From: Apoderus coryli
Taxonomy: Eukaryota > Arthropoda > Insecta > Coleoptera > Attelabidae
Length of the DNA stretch: 64,000 bases
Direction: 5' to 3'
Assembly (NCBI GenBank): GCA_911728435.2
Contig: OU452204.1
Coordinates: forward strand, 2,170,001 to 2,234,000
Position numbers and translations under genes: made by a program. Under the pieces are notes generated by a model. It saw nothing but the letters and a program-made list of their open reading frames with translations. It searched no databases and was not told the DNA's origin. This document shows positions 33,983 to 45,034 of this stretch, one piece after another; positions within the stretch are counted from its first letter, which is position 1, and each line of letters starts with the position of its first letter.

Positions 33983-34079
33983 CATGAAATGACATATATT
34001 TCCTACGAGTATGATCGTTTGCAGTATGAACCGCAGGCGAGTGCTGTAAATCATACGAGTAGGAAATGGTCATTTCATG
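33983..34079. repeat. Hairpin element, 97 bp
   Basis: CATGAAATGAC and TTCCTACGAGTATGAT at the left are inverted at the right (ATCATACGAGTAGGAAA, then GTCATTTCATG). The spacer is GC-richer. It looks like a compact foldback MITE. Confidence 0.65.
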
Positions 34080-34404
34080 TGAGTTTCACACTATACTTTT
34101 TCTACGACTGTTTTAATGCTTTTAAATAAATTTAACATAATTTTTAGGAAAATATTTGTTTGTCGAAACTTACCCCTGTTAACGTATAAGCCTAAATACG
34201 ATAAATTAGAAGTATTAAATTGACTAGGAGGTGTTAAACTATATTCACTATCACTGTTTATGTGTTTTGAAATTAGCGAAATACTTAATTATAATTATTG
34301 TTAATTATAAATACCAAAACTGTCAATTTGGTGTTTATATTTTCGGCGTTGCTATGGTGATTTTTCATGCCCGCCGCTACTTTTGTCATTACCAGGAAAT
34401 TTTA

Positions 34405-34486
34405 TCCGTGCGTAATAATATTTCCCACTAGTTGCTAGGCAAACTAGTTGCTAGGCAACTAGTGGGAAATATTATTACGCACGGGT
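34405..34486. repeat. Near-perfect hairpin, ~39-bp arms
   Basis: CCGTGCGTAATAATATTTCC and CACTAGTTGCTAGGCAA form the left arm. The right arm (34448-34486) is its inverse with at most one or two mismatches. It appears to be the centre of a weaker inverted repeat reaching about 34090-34590 (TTTTTCTACGACTG against CAGCCGTAGAAAAA). Confidence 0.75.
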
Positions 34487-34684
34487 AAATGAAAAACAGC
34501 ATTACAATGTACTACATTTTCAAATCATGATTGAACATACGAGTATAATAAAGGCATTTAAAGACAGCCGTAGAAAAACAAGATTGTGACATTGTACTAC
34601 TCGTCCCGTTAAGTATTATGATTAAGGATTATAACATGCATTTTTCTTTATATAAATCATCGGATTAAAATTATTAAATAGATC

Positions 34685-35022
34685 ATAATGTTCGATGTGC
34701 TTATTAGCAGCAGTAACAATGGCGAATATTCCGGATGTATAACAGACTGCCAGAGTCCATTAAGGCACATAACTTGGATAAAATCAAAATTCTAATAAAA
34801 AGATATTTTTTGTCAAAGTGTTTCTACGCCGCTGTGTTCTTGTCCTGGAGTATGTAAATTTTACTCTTTTCTTGGTGATGTTAATAATTCTATATGTTTC
34901 ATTAGTGTTCTATGCAATTTTTTGTACTTTTAGATTCTAGGAATTACTGTAGATACTTCGGACGTGCTTCAATTGTTATATAACAAAACGTAGCCAATAA
35001 AGTTATTATTTATTATTATTAT
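34685..35022 (+). pseudogene. LINE 3' end (ORF2 C-terminus, 3' UTR, TTA-rich tail)
   Basis: Encodes YNRLPESIKAHNLDKIKIL and KRYFLSKCFYAAVF then a stop, the C-terminal pattern of CR1/Jockey-type ORF2. About 170 bases of 3' UTR follow, ending CCAATAAAGTTATTATTTAT with a TTA-repeat tail. Severely 5'-truncated. Confidence 0.7.
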
Positions 35023-35422
35023 GTAATCAACAAATTTAGGTAATAAGAATGTCAAGAATTTTTGTAATTCAAGAATACTGATAAGATATTGGTATCGATT
35101 AAGGTAATGCTCTTCGAGAATATTTAAGGTGGTTAAATATTTGTTATCAAATACCTATACGAAGTTTTCACAATTTAGAGTCCGTGAAAACAATGACATA
35201 ATATTCAAATTGCATACAGTGCTGCATAAAAACTTCAAGTGACACAAGCTAGGTATACTGTACGGAGTACTTTAAAAGCAGTCAAAAGCAGATACTATAT
35301 AACCCGAAAAAAAATGTAAATAGTTTATAAAAGCAGTTGATAATGACAATCAGTTTTTATAATAATGGTATGGACAGATGAAGCCCTTTCTACAAGGAAC
35401 GGGGTTGTTAAAATTTATAATG
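35023..35422. other. Unassigned, no gene
   Basis: AT-rich sequence between the LINE tail and RepE. Nothing recognised. Confidence 0.4.
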
Positions 35423-36099
35423 TACACGGTGTCTTATGGGAACACCCCTTATTTGAAGACATAGAAAAAATTAACCAAGGTGTCCGGAGCTCTAATGTAA
35501 TGAGAAAACAACTGGCACAAACAAAACTTTGCTATCTCTTATCGTTTGGTCGCTAGAGGGCCATTTTCAAATTTCGTCGATTTCTTTTATATCCTGTAAC
35601 TTTTTTATTAATAAATATGAATCATTTTGGTAAAAACACACATTTCCGTAGAATTTATTGCAATAGGTAGTTTTTTTACAGGGCGTTTAGATTTTCGTGC
35701 ACCACCCCAAACTCATTTTTTTATATGGCCCACCCTATATATTATAATAATGTATCACTTGCCATGTTTATCTTACAAACTATTAGCAACAATACGATTT
35801 AAAAATTAAAATATTGTGCCTATATAATCAAGATTGCCATGACTAATAAAATGACATAGGATGCTAACATATGATTAGAGTTTCATGATTAGTTTACTCA
35901 TAGTTATTATATTAAATTAATAATTCTTTAAAACACAAACGACAACAACAACAAACCAACAATATTACTAAATAAAAAAATACAAAATAAACATTTACCA
36001 GCAAATGTCGAAATTGTCTGGCATTTTCTTCTAGGAAAATTCTAAATCTTTTGGTAACAGCATTAGTTCTATATTTGGAACTCGGTTAAATGCACCTCG

Positions 36100-36985
36100 C
36101 AACGCCCTTTCTAATTATTCTTCGCGGCTATTAAAATTGTTGTCTTTATATGATAAGTCTCTAATTCTTCCACAGAGAAAAAAATCTAAGGGCGTCAGAT
36201 CGGGTGACTAAGCAGGGCGGGTGCCTGGGATTGATTTCCCAACCAATTTTCACCAAACTGGACATTAAGGCGCACAATGTGCAGTGGCACCATCATGCTG
36301 GAAGAACACTCTGGGTATCACATTTATAGGAATATCTTCCAAGAACGGCTGAACCTGGTCCCTAACATATCCAAATATATTCTAGAATTCAGCGGTTCAT
36401 CGAAAATGTAGGGTCCAATGAATTCCTATCCACACATTGAAGCTAAATCTTCCTTGTTGTTTGTTTTGGACTGTCACAAGCAATAAACTGATTTAATATG
36501 CCCGCACTACTAATCGAAGCCTCGTCGGTCCAAAATAAATTTGAAGCGAAATTTGGTTCATTTTATATAAAACTACTTAAAAAAACGAGTTCCTCAATCC
36601 AAATCTCCAGGGAGAATATGATAGATTTTGCGGGTGCGAGTAGGCTTATATTTATTTATTTTTTGCTTCTGCATATGCTAATTTCTCCTTCAAGTTCTCT
36701 TGTGGAAGTTTTACCATTAATTTCATATAAAGTTCCCAATACGCTTACAGTTTTTACTCCATTTTCGTTTTGAATTTCTTCATTTTGAGCATAATTTGCT
36801 TTGGGTTTGTTGAAAGAGCCAAAATGTTGAAGATTATGAGCAAATCTACCAAAAACATCCCTGGATGGTTGCCGCCGTTTGCGATATCTTTCAAAATACA
36901 AGTTTCTTGCCACCTGAGTATTTCTGTTACTTTCAATGTAACATTCAAGCATGTTAAACTTTTAAAAATTTTCAGACATTTTTTA
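36100..36985 (-). pseudogene. Degenerate mariner-type transposase of RepE
   Basis: On the minus strand the N-terminal helix-turn-helix region is readable (MLECYIESNRNTQVARNLYF, RKRRQPSRDVFGRFAH; 36952 downward). Further on are the catalytic vestiges HDGATAH (about 36290) and PA*SPDLTPLDFFLCGRIRD (about 36160-36225), with a stop inside. This is the same domain order as the 370-aa enzyme, with several frameshifts. Confidence 0.7.
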
Positions 36986-37148
36986 TAACTTTTCAAAAAT
37001 AATATTAAAATTACTCCTTTTCTACCAAAAATAATATAAATATCGAGTACTACTGTCAATCCTTGCCTACTCAGAAGCTGTCAAAAAATGACAACACAAA
37101 ACTTATAACATGTTAGCATCACTTTATTATATGGCAATCTTGATTTCT

Positions 37149-37180
<32 letters not shown>

Positions 37181-37347
37181 TGCTTTATTGTTCTACAGTA
37201 TAATAACCATTTACAGAACAATGTACAAAAAAGTGTAATATACACACGTCAAAATAATAATAGTAATAATAATCATACAGCAATATACAACTCGTTCCAA
37301 CATCAATATAAAATCAATATAAACTATCCGCAGAACGATCCAACTAG

Positions 37348-40200
37348 TCACACATTATAGTTCCCCGCAATTCTCAAGGGCAATTCAACAGATGACAACA
37401 CATGACTTAAAGAATCATTATAAATATCACAGTGCTGGTCGATCAAGTTAAAAGTTAAACACATAGTATGAATGGGAGATTTCAACAAAACATTAGTATT
37501 GGCTCTATCACAATGAAAAGTATGCATACGCCTTGCAGTCGCTCTTGGCACCATAAAATTTAACCTTTTAAGCAGATCCGGGCAATCGATGCGATTGTGA
37601 AGCATTTTATGCAAAAAGCTTACAGATGCTAAGCTCCTTCTAACTAACAAACTCTGTACATCAAACCTGTCAATATAATAATCATAAGGGAGTCCTCGCG
37701 TGGGATATATGCCATCCGTTTTAAAACAAAGATACTTCAAAAATTTACGTTGAACTTTCTCGATCAATACACTATGACTATCATAGTATGGATTCCATAC
37801 CAAGGAACAATATTCCAGCCTTGGCCGAACGTAGGAAAAATAAAGCATTTTCAATGTATTAATATTTTTAAAGTGTTTCCCATTTCTGACAATAAAACCA
37901 TATGCCCTAGACGCCTCTGATATCTTTTTCAAAATATGACTCTTAAAACTTAAGGCAGAATCAAAGAGCACTCCCAAATCATTGATGGAGTCAGAACGTT
38001 GTAATTGTATTTTATCAATATTATAGTTGTAAGTAATGGGACACTGTTTCTTCGTATATGTAACAACACTACATTTGGCCGGATTAAGAGCGATCCTATT
38101 GAGTGTACACCACTCCCCTATGGAATCAAGGCACATCTGCAACGCATCACAATCACTGATACCATCCACAGAATTAAATATCTTAAGGTCATCGGCAAAA
38201 ATCAATTTAGAACAAATCAAGGACTCGCCAAGGTCGTTAATAAAGAGAAGAAAAAGTAGAGGTCCCAAGTTTGATCCTTGTGGAACCCCAGATGTGGCCA
38301 AATAATCGATGGAATTAAAACCATTATAAGATATGAACTGATGTCTATCATGCAGATAAGACTGAATCAGAAGGACAGCACCGAAATCAAAGCCAAATTT
38401 TGGAAGTTTTCTAATTAAAGTTTGATGATCTATAGTGTCAAATGCTTTGCAGAAATCAGTATAAATAACGTCAACTTGTCCATGCTCATCCAATATCTCA
38501 GATGTAATCTGCGTAAATATTGCTAAATTAGTAAGACAAGATCTCTGTGTAATAAAACCATGTTGATAATCGGCCAACTGTGACCTGACAATTTTGTATA
38601 TACGGTTATATAGGACTATTTCAAGTATCTTTGAGAAATTCGACAAAATCGATATTGGCCGATAGTTGCTCACATCTGCGCGATCTCCCTTCTTAAATAC
38701 TGGACAAACCTTAGCGAATTTCCATACTTTTGGAAATGTATGGTTCTTAACAATTAAATTAAATATAAGACACAATGGCGAGGACAGAATTACAATAGTA
38801 TCTCTTACAAAAAAAGATGGTATCCCGTCTGGCCCAGAGGTAAGTTTATTTTTGAGTTTCTTAGCAGCCTCGATAACCTCACTCTCATCTATAGAATCAA
38901 AAGTTATATCGTTACCACAAACGCCATCCCAAGACACATCGCCAAAATCACTGTCATCATTACATTTAACAAACACACTTTCAAAATATACTCCAAACAT
39001 GCTAATTATAGACTGTGGTTCATCAAAAGTGTTTCCTTCAAAGTTCATTATGCCTGGGATACGAGTTTGCTGCCGTTTGCTATTGATGAAAGACCAGAAT
39101 GCCTTAGGATTACGCTCAATATTATTCTCTGTATTTAGTATGTAGTCCCTGTACGCAGACGCAATCTGGAATTTTATAGTTTTCCTAATATCGCTAAACT
39201 TATTGTAATCTGATAACAATTTGGTTTTTTTGTATTTATTATGCAATTTGGCTTTAAGTTTAATATTTCGAATAATAAGGGAAGTGTACCACGGTGGATA
39301 CTGATGACTAAAATTCCTAAACAGCGGCACGAAATTATCAAATTTACCATAAATATCGTTGTAGAAAGAATCAAGTGCTACATCGACGTTATTAGACTCT
39401 TCCAAGTATGACCAATCATGATTCAGTAACGCCTCATACAGAGCAGGATAATTTGCCTTTTTGAAGTTGTAATTTCCTTGACTAATATTTGTTTTGAATT
39501 GTGCCTCCCTACAATAAAATTCTTTTATATATACATTAAGAGCAGGATGATATTGCGCATCCTCCGCCACAAATGAAACTCTATCTCTAATCACCTCACA
39601 ATCACATGGAGCGAAAACCAGATCTAGTAATTTACCTTGACTATTTAATATATTATTACACTGAATTAGTCCAAAAGAATTAATAAAATTATTTAGGGAA
39701 TATGTTTTACTACCAGCGTTATCACTGTATATGTAGTTACTAACATTGAAATCTCCCATTAACAACATTTTGCTGTCAAACAAAATACAAACTCTTTCAA
39801 GATACTCAAAAAACATTTCAAAAATGTCAAGAGATATATATGGTGGTATGTATACAACTAATATATAAAAAGCTCTAAAATCTAAACTGCATTTTAAACC
39901 AACAATATCAATCTGTGGAAAAATAGAAAATAGTTCATTAAAGTCAATTGCTTGAGCCTGAATGGAACTTTTGATGGCCAGTAGAACTCCACCACCATCC
40001 TTTTTATCTACTACATTCAGATTTCTGTCTCTGCGAAAGATCTGATATACGCCATCAGGGAAGAGCTCACTGTCACAGATATTATTATTTAGGAAAGTCT
40101 CAGTTAATGCAATAACATCAAAATCACCAACAGAAGCAAAAAGATAAAGTTCATGTGTTTTAGTACGAATCCCTCGAACATTTTGGTAATAACAAGTTAA
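37348..40200 (-). CDS. LINE ORF2: endonuclease-reverse transcriptase
   Basis: Open for 951 codons without a stop. The endonuclease begins YYQNVRGIRTKTHEL right at the end of ORF1, with the catalytic Glu in ALTETFL, then VVYIPP and LLMGDFNV. The reverse transcriptase follows: CPVFKKGDR, NYRPISILSNFSK, YTDFCKAFDTIDH, SGVPQGSNLGPLLFLLFIND and the FADD catalytic box. The C-terminal tail ends with LPLRIAGNYNV. These blocks are as in CR1/Jockey-group LINEs, which copy RNA into a nicked target. The first ATG in this frame is only at 39816, downstream of the endonuclease start, and the frame's first codon overlaps the ORF1 stop. Translation may therefore use reinitiation or frameshifting (inference). 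Confidence 0.88.
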   Translation of the reverse strand, partial: LTCYYQNVRGIRTKTHELYLFASVGDFDVIALTETFLNNNICDSELFPDGVYQIFRRDRNLNVVDKKDGGGVLLAIKSSIQAQAIDFNELFSIFPQIDIVGLKCSLDFRAFYILVVYIPPYISLDIFEMFFEYLERVCILFDSKMLLMGDFNVSNYIYSDNAGSKTYSLNNFINSFGLIQCNNILNSQGKLLDLVFAPCDCEVIRDRVSFVAEDAQYHPALNVYIKEFYCREAQFKTNISQGNYNFKKANYPALYEALLNHDWSYLEESNNVDVALDSFYNDIYGKFDNFVPLFRNFSHQYPPWYTSLIIRNIKLKAKLHNKYKKTKLLSDYNKFSDIRKTIKFQIASAYRDYILNTENNIERNPKAFWSFINSKRQQTRIPGIMNFEGNTFDEPQSIISMFGVYFESVFVKCNDDSDFGDVSWDGVCGNDITFDSIDESEVIEAAKKLKNKLTSGPDGIPSFFVRDTIVILSSPLCLIFNLIVKNHTFPKVWKFAKVCPVFKKGDRADVSNYRPISILSNFSKILEIVLYNRIYKIVRSQLADYQHGFITQRSCLTNLAIFTQITSEILDEHGQVDVIYTDFCKAFDTIDHQTLIRKLPKFGFDFGAVLLIQSYLHDRHQFISYNGFNSIDYLATSGVPQGSNLGPLLFLLFINDLGESLICSKLIFADDLKIFNSVDGISDCDALQMCLDSIGEWCTLNRIALNPAKCSVVTYTKKQCPITYNYNIDKIQLQRSDSINDLGVLFDSALSFKSHILKKISEASRAYGFIVRNGKHFKNINTLKMLYFSYVRPRLEYCSLVWNPYYDSHSVLIEKVQRKFLKYLCFKTDGIYPTRGLPYDYYIDRFDVQSLLVRRSLASVSFLHKMLHNRIDCPDLLKRLNFMVPRATARRMHTFHCDRANTNVLLKSPIHTMCLTFNLIDQHCDIYNDSLSHVLSSVELPLRIAGNYNV

Positions 40201-40823
40201 GCCGCTGGATGTTGCCTCAGACGCTCCCGATCGTTTTTTGACTTAATCAATTGTGGCACACCTCGGCTATATCTGATTACCAGATCCTCACCTTCAGAGT
40301 TACGCCGTCGCTGCTCCTCGAGTAATTCCCTGAAATGTCGTCGTTGATCCGGCGTGCGATCAGAAGATATACGCACATCAATACCACTGTCACGAAGCGC
40401 TCTCTTCTTCTTAAGACACTCAATCACCAACCCATCACTGCCGAGAATCACCTTTAGTGGACGATCACGGTCATCCGAAGACAATTTGCCAATTCGAAAC
40501 ATTTTAAGATTGTTTACATCTACATTAAACTCCATAGCATTGAAAACCTCGGCCAGTTTAGATCTATCATGATCACGCCTATCCGAGACATTGGCATCGC
40601 GACTCTCCTTCAACTGAAAAACCATAATATTTCTGGACCTTTCGAATCTATCCTGAATCTCCTCATACCAGTTATCAGAATTTGTCGCCGCAGAGCCACC
40701 ACCAGCAACAACTGTGCCCGATCTACGGATGTCATCAATCTCAGTCGCCAATTCAGCAATTCTATGGTCAAGTTCAGCCAGTTTGTTTGTTTTCTCATCC
40801 TTAAGGGTCTTAATCTCAGACAA
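40197..40823 (-). CDS. LINE ORF1, RNA-binding/coiled-coil protein (208 aa, probably N-truncated)
   Basis: Residues 1-35 are heptad-like (LKDEKTNKLAELDHRIAEL). A short glycine/alanine linker follows, then a domain starting SRNIMVFQLKESRDAN and containing KMFRIGKLSSDDRDRPLKVI and RISSDRTPDQRRHFRELLEE. This is the pattern of ORF1 nucleic-acid-binding proteins in insect CR1-like LINEs, as I recall. ATG 40823 lies just inside the element's 5' end, so upstream codons may be lost. It overlaps ORF2 in another frame at its stop. Confidence 0.75.
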   Translation of the reverse strand: MSEIKTLKDEKTNKLAELDHRIAELATEIDDIRRSGTVVAGGGSAATNSDNWYEEIQDRFERSRNIMVFQLKESRDANVSDRRDHDRSKLAEVFNAMEFNVDVNNLKMFRIGKLSSDDRDRPLKVILGSDGLVIECLKKKRALRDSGIDVRISSDRTPDQRRHFRELLEEQRRRNSEGEDLVIRYSRGVPQLIKSKNDRERLRQHPAA

Positions 40824-41302
40824 TACCTATATGTATGTATGTATGTAGGTATATAGGCACAATATTTTAATTTTTAAATCGTATTGTTGATAATGGCTTG
40901 TCAGATAAACATGACAAGTGAAACATCAAAATTTAGGACATTCAACGAGCTTTTAAAAAATATCATAACATATAAGGTGGTCTATATCAAAAAAAAAAAT
41001 AGTTTGGGGTGGTGAACAAAATTCTAAACGCCCTGTAAAAAAACTACCTATTGCAATGGATTCTGCGGAAAAAAGTGTCTAAAGAAAATTTTTACCAATT
41101 TTAATCATCTTTATTAAGAAAAAAGTTATAGGACATAAAAGAAATCGACGATATTTGAGAAACGATAAGAGATAGCAAAGGTTTGTTTGCGGAAGTGGTT
41201 TTCTCATTAAATTTGAACTCCGGACACCTTGATTAGTTTTTTTCTATCTCTTCAAATAAGGGGTGTTCCCATAAGAACGCTTCCAGTTTGTTACACCGTG
41301 TA

Positions 41303-42082
41303 CCTACACGTATAGGTCATAAAATTTGCCCACGTAACTTTTAAAATGAAGTAAACATTTCTGCGGGCTTCAAATTCTACGAGAAAGTAGTTTTTAAATA
41401 TAGACTTTTAACAACGAAGAAATACCATTAAAAATATTAGATATGATAGGTGGCATCATCTGAATGGCAGAGCAGTAACAAAATGGCTAGATAGGAACTA
41501 TCTTTGGATTTAATCGGTGTTTTAAATCGAATACCTTCACGGTGCTACTTCTAACACCCTATATCTTGATAACAATATATTTCATGTTAATAGGTACGAA
41601 TTTTTTTTATGTTTTGAAAGTAGAATATCCTGTTAAATGTTGTAACTTGACTGCTAATTTGCCTCCTACTAATATTATGTAAGAACATATTAAGATTACT
41701 TTACTTTAGTTTTTTTGGATATGGAAATTTGATGAGATTGAACTCCACATATTTTTTTTTTCACATTCAACAAGAAAAAATATTTAAGAATTGACTGGAT
41801 TATCATTATAGGTACCAACATTTAAAATTATGGTCTTTATGATACACGAAATATAGGTAAGTATAAAAATAAAAAAGTTTCAATCAAATCCAGTCCAAGT
41901 CATACAACAATTCTATGTGTATTAATTATTCATGATGATATAGACTCATTCCGAAACATGTATGGTTTCTATGGTTAAGTTTTGATTCAAATTTAGTTTC
42001 TAGAATTAAAAGTTTAGTTTCATATATCCAAATCAACTAACTTCAGTACTCTTAAATTGGTTATTTCGTCAATTTAGTTTTT
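41303..42082. other. Unassigned AT-rich stretch
   Basis: No gene or clear repeat. AACACCCTATATCTTGATAA near 41549 resembles a decayed foldback terminus. Confidence 0.4.
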
Positions 42083-44015
42083 TAGCTCTCCATATGTATA
42101 TTTAATATATACGAGTAAGTATATGGAGACTATTAGTTTCATGATTTTTTTTTTAATTTCACCGGGAATACTTGTTTTTCGTCATTTTATACAGGTATAA
42201 GCACAGATCTAGTTCTAGATCTGTGGGTATAAGTACTTTTAAAAAAATGTCTGTCTGTCTCTCTGTCTGTCTGTCTATCTGTCTGTCTGTATCCACGAAA
42301 ACGCAAAAACCACTTAACAGATTTTAACCAAATTTGGTACAAAAATACTATTGGAAATGGCAAGGACCTGATTAGATTTTGGGAAACATTGAGCGTAGGC
42401 AATGGGTTTAAAAGAGGGTTCAACAATTAAACAAATTCATAGTTCTTAAAGTTATCCGAAATACTGCATAATTTTTTACGCTTTTGATTGAATATAACTT
42501 AATGTATTGAACATAAAATATTAGACCACATTGGCTTTCGAAAATAGTGTAAAATGGGGTAAAAAAGATTTTAATAAATCGTATTTCTTAAACATAGCAG
42601 CAATATTAACTAGTTATTTATAGCTTTGATAGAATATAACCTATAAAATGTTTTATAAATAACTTACTTTCATAGGCATTCGTAAATAGTGGAAAAAGGA
42701 TCAAAACATAAATATATATATTTCCTCAACTTATTCGAAATATGAAATATTTTTTCATAATTGTGATACAATATAAGCTAAAAAATATTCCATAAAAGAA
42801 TTGGTTCACACAGGAGTTCGAAAATAGTCTAAAAAAAGGGTCAAAAAGGAAAAAAAAAGTTTCCCAAATATACCAGAAAAATTGGCTAATTATATATAGC
42901 TTTAAAATAAGATAACCTACAAAATGCAGCATAAAATTTTTATTTACATAGACGTTCGTAATAGTAGAAAAGGGGGTAAATTAAAAAAATATTTAAAATG
43001 TAAAAATTTTTATATTTAAATAGTTGAATTGGGGTTAAAAATACACTACAAAAATTAATGTACCATAGGCGTCCGTGAAAATTTTATAAAAGGGTCGGAA
43101 AAAATTTGTATCCGTGATAACTCAAAAACCACTTAACGGATTTTAACGACATTTGGTACGAAAATACTACAGGATATTTATAGGTGGTGATTAGCATTGA
43201 GCGTAGGCAAGGGGTTTAAAAGAGGGTTCAAAAATTTAAAAAATCATAGTTCTTTATCCGAAATATTGAATAATTTTTTGTGTGTTTAATTAAATATAAC
43301 CTTAAGTATAACCTAAACAATTAGACCACATTGACATTTGAAAAGAGTGTAAAATCGGGTAAAAAGGTTAGAAAAAAACGTATTTTTTAAAAATAGCAGG
43401 AATATTGACTAGTTATTTATATAGCTTTGATAGAATATAAGCTATGTGTTATAAATACTTGTTTTCAAAGGCGTTCGTAAATAGTGTAAAAGGGGTTAAA
43501 CTAAAAAAATATATACCTACTTCCTAAAGTTATTCGAAATACGGAATAATTTTTCATAGTTGTGATAGAATATAACATAAAAAATGTTACATAAGTGAAC
43601 TGGTTGACACAGGCGCTCGAAAATAGTGTAAAAAAGGGTCAAAAACGAAAAATTGGCTAATTATATATAGCTTTGATAAAAGATAACCTACAACATGCAG
43701 CATAACAATTTTGTTTACATAGGCGTTCGTAAATAGTAGAAAATGGGGCAAAATAAATTTTATAATAAAACTAAAAAAAAAATCAACTATATTGCGTACA
43801 AGAACTTGGCCTAGAAGATCTGAAATATAAAATATGTACGTATAAATAGTGCCTCCAAAGAGAAGAAACAGGAACAAAACTCGATACCTAAAAAAAATAG
43901 CTGATGTCTAAAACAAAAAAAAATATATATAAATTTTAGATAAATGACAAAAAGGTCATAAAATTATAACTTTACACTTAAACATGGAGAGCTATTCGTG
44001 CCTCGAGGGCAACAG
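42083..44015 (-). repeat. RepA copy A7 (reverse, ~1.9 kb)
   Basis: Starts with the 3' hairpin segment (AGCTCTCCATATGTATA), includes the short GACA tract at about 42248-42290 and the internal modules, and ends with TCGTGCCTCGAGGGCAACAG. A micro-palindrome is inserted at 42202. It ends 120 bp from the donor of Duox exon 1. Confidence 0.85.
42202..42225. repeat. 24-bp perfect palindrome flanked by 8-bp direct repeats
   Basis: CACAGATCTAGT followed by its exact inverse, between two perfect copies of GGTATAAG (42194-42201 and 42226-42233). Other RepA copies show one uninterrupted octamer-length segment here (TACATAAATAAGTAG). The palindrome plus one octamer is therefore an insertion with a target duplication. 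Confidence 0.9.
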
Positions 44016-44134
44016 TTTATTTATTATACAATAAATAGATTTTAAATGTATGTACCTAGATACCTACTCAAATCAGATAGCATTCTAAATTATTACAAAT
44101 TGGGTTTAGTAGCAATTTTTTCCTATATACTGAC

Positions 44135-44267
44135 CTGCATTAATAATTTCCGAGACAACAAGGACGATGACACCGACACCAAAAAGAAATACAAAATTAT
44201 TATAATGATGCCGATGACGAATACAAGCAGCAGCTATTGTTGAAGAACGCATAAGATTCCTTGACAT
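44135..44267 (-). CDS. Duox: Duox first coding exon (signal peptide)
   Basis: ATG at 44267 opens 44 codons plus one G before the donor GTCAGT. The peptide starts MSRNLMRSSTIAAACIRH and then has a strongly hydrophobic stretch (FLFGVGVIVLVV) ending SEIINA, as expected for a signal peptide. Phase 1 joins exactly with the exon at 18205-18281: the junction codon becomes GAA and the peptide continues into the LEKQRYDGW block. Dual oxidases begin with a signal peptide just upstream of that block, so the model is coherent. Support is from phase and architecture, not from transcript data. Upstream non-coding exons are possible and I did not identify any. Confidence 0.65.
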
Positions 44268-45034
44268 TTTTAACAATTATTGCTGGTATGATGTTGTAAC
44301 ACTCCTGTGGCAATCCATTCATCCAAACCAAGCGCTCTCAAATCAGAATAATTATACACTTAGCACATGAGATATCACTAACACAATTTCAGTTTCAATT
44401 TTAACTAGGTATAATTATTAAGACAATGTAAATAAATTCACAAAACAAAAACTGACAAAATAGAAATTCAACAGGCTTTTTTCACTTTATTTTTGCGATT
44501 TTATGGAGACATTTTTAAAGGCATTATTAAAAAATTAAACGATATGATAAACAAATATTAAACTTAAATATTAAGTAGGTACCTACTGTAAATTTATTTT
44601 AAAATGTGTGAATTAGGACATCTAACGTTTTATTTATTTATTTTTTCGCGATTAGGTATCTAGAATTAAGTTGGGGAGGATTATTATAAATTTATCATGT
44701 TGTATGTGTAGTGTTGGATGGTAACTGAGTAAAGCAGACGAATATAAATATTTAAGTTTCTTAATATTGTTCAATGTTTCATACTGAAAACATACATCCA
44801 AGTCGTCCGTCCGTTAGTCGTGTGTTGGCCAAAAGAGAAAGTCGCAACATGGAATGAAACGCGCTCGTTTGCGTTGTTTAAGCATAATAAATAATATATA
44901 AATAAAATGAATGTCTCTTGATTTTTATATATACAGGATCTGATCATAATGTACTGTACTGTACAATTAGGGTGACTAAGTCAATTTGTCATTCTTATCA
45001 TATTTACTGATAATGTTTTAAATGCAAATTATAT
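44268..45034. promoter_or_regulatory. Upstream region of Duox; promoter not resolved
   Basis: The 5' flank of the first coding exon for a minus-strand gene. I see no clear TATA box or initiator. A GC-richer island near 44800-44880 (GTCCGTCCGTTAGTCG, ACGCGCTCGTTTGCG) is the most promoter-like part. This is a weak, positional inference. Confidence 0.25.

Larger units (their letters stand above)
37137..40848 (-). mobile_element. LINE (CR1/Jockey-like) with two open ORFs, inserted in RepE
   Basis: The 3' end is at the left, with an (AAT)n tail at 37141-37183 and a ~165-base 3' UTR. ORF2 and ORF1 follow on the minus strand. The 5' end is near 40848, next to a short ATGT repeat. The other RepE arm (near 35822-35840) preserves the joined sequence CTATATAATCAAGATTGCCA, locating the insertion precisely. 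ORF1 seems short, so the 5' end is probably truncated. Confidence 0.85.
35425..41300 (-). mobile_element. RepE: dead mariner-type transposon split by a LINE
   Basis: TA flanks the termini CACGGTGT at both ends. The long inverted repeats (35425 to ~35880 against ~40849 to 41300 plus 37095-37140) include GGGAACACCCCTTATTTGAAG and a GGGCGTTTAGA segment. Removing the 3.7-kb LINE leaves about 2.2 kb, the same size as the mariner-type copies at 21.5 and 31.8 kb, with a related degenerate transposase inside. It is an older, diverged relative. Confidence 0.8.

Noticed and set aside
38005..39145. Plus-strand ORFs of 84-159 aa
   Set aside because: Antisense shadows of the LINE ORF2 on the minus strand.
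40569..40856. 95-aa plus-strand ORF
   Set aside because: Antisense to LINE ORF1 and the ATGT repeat.
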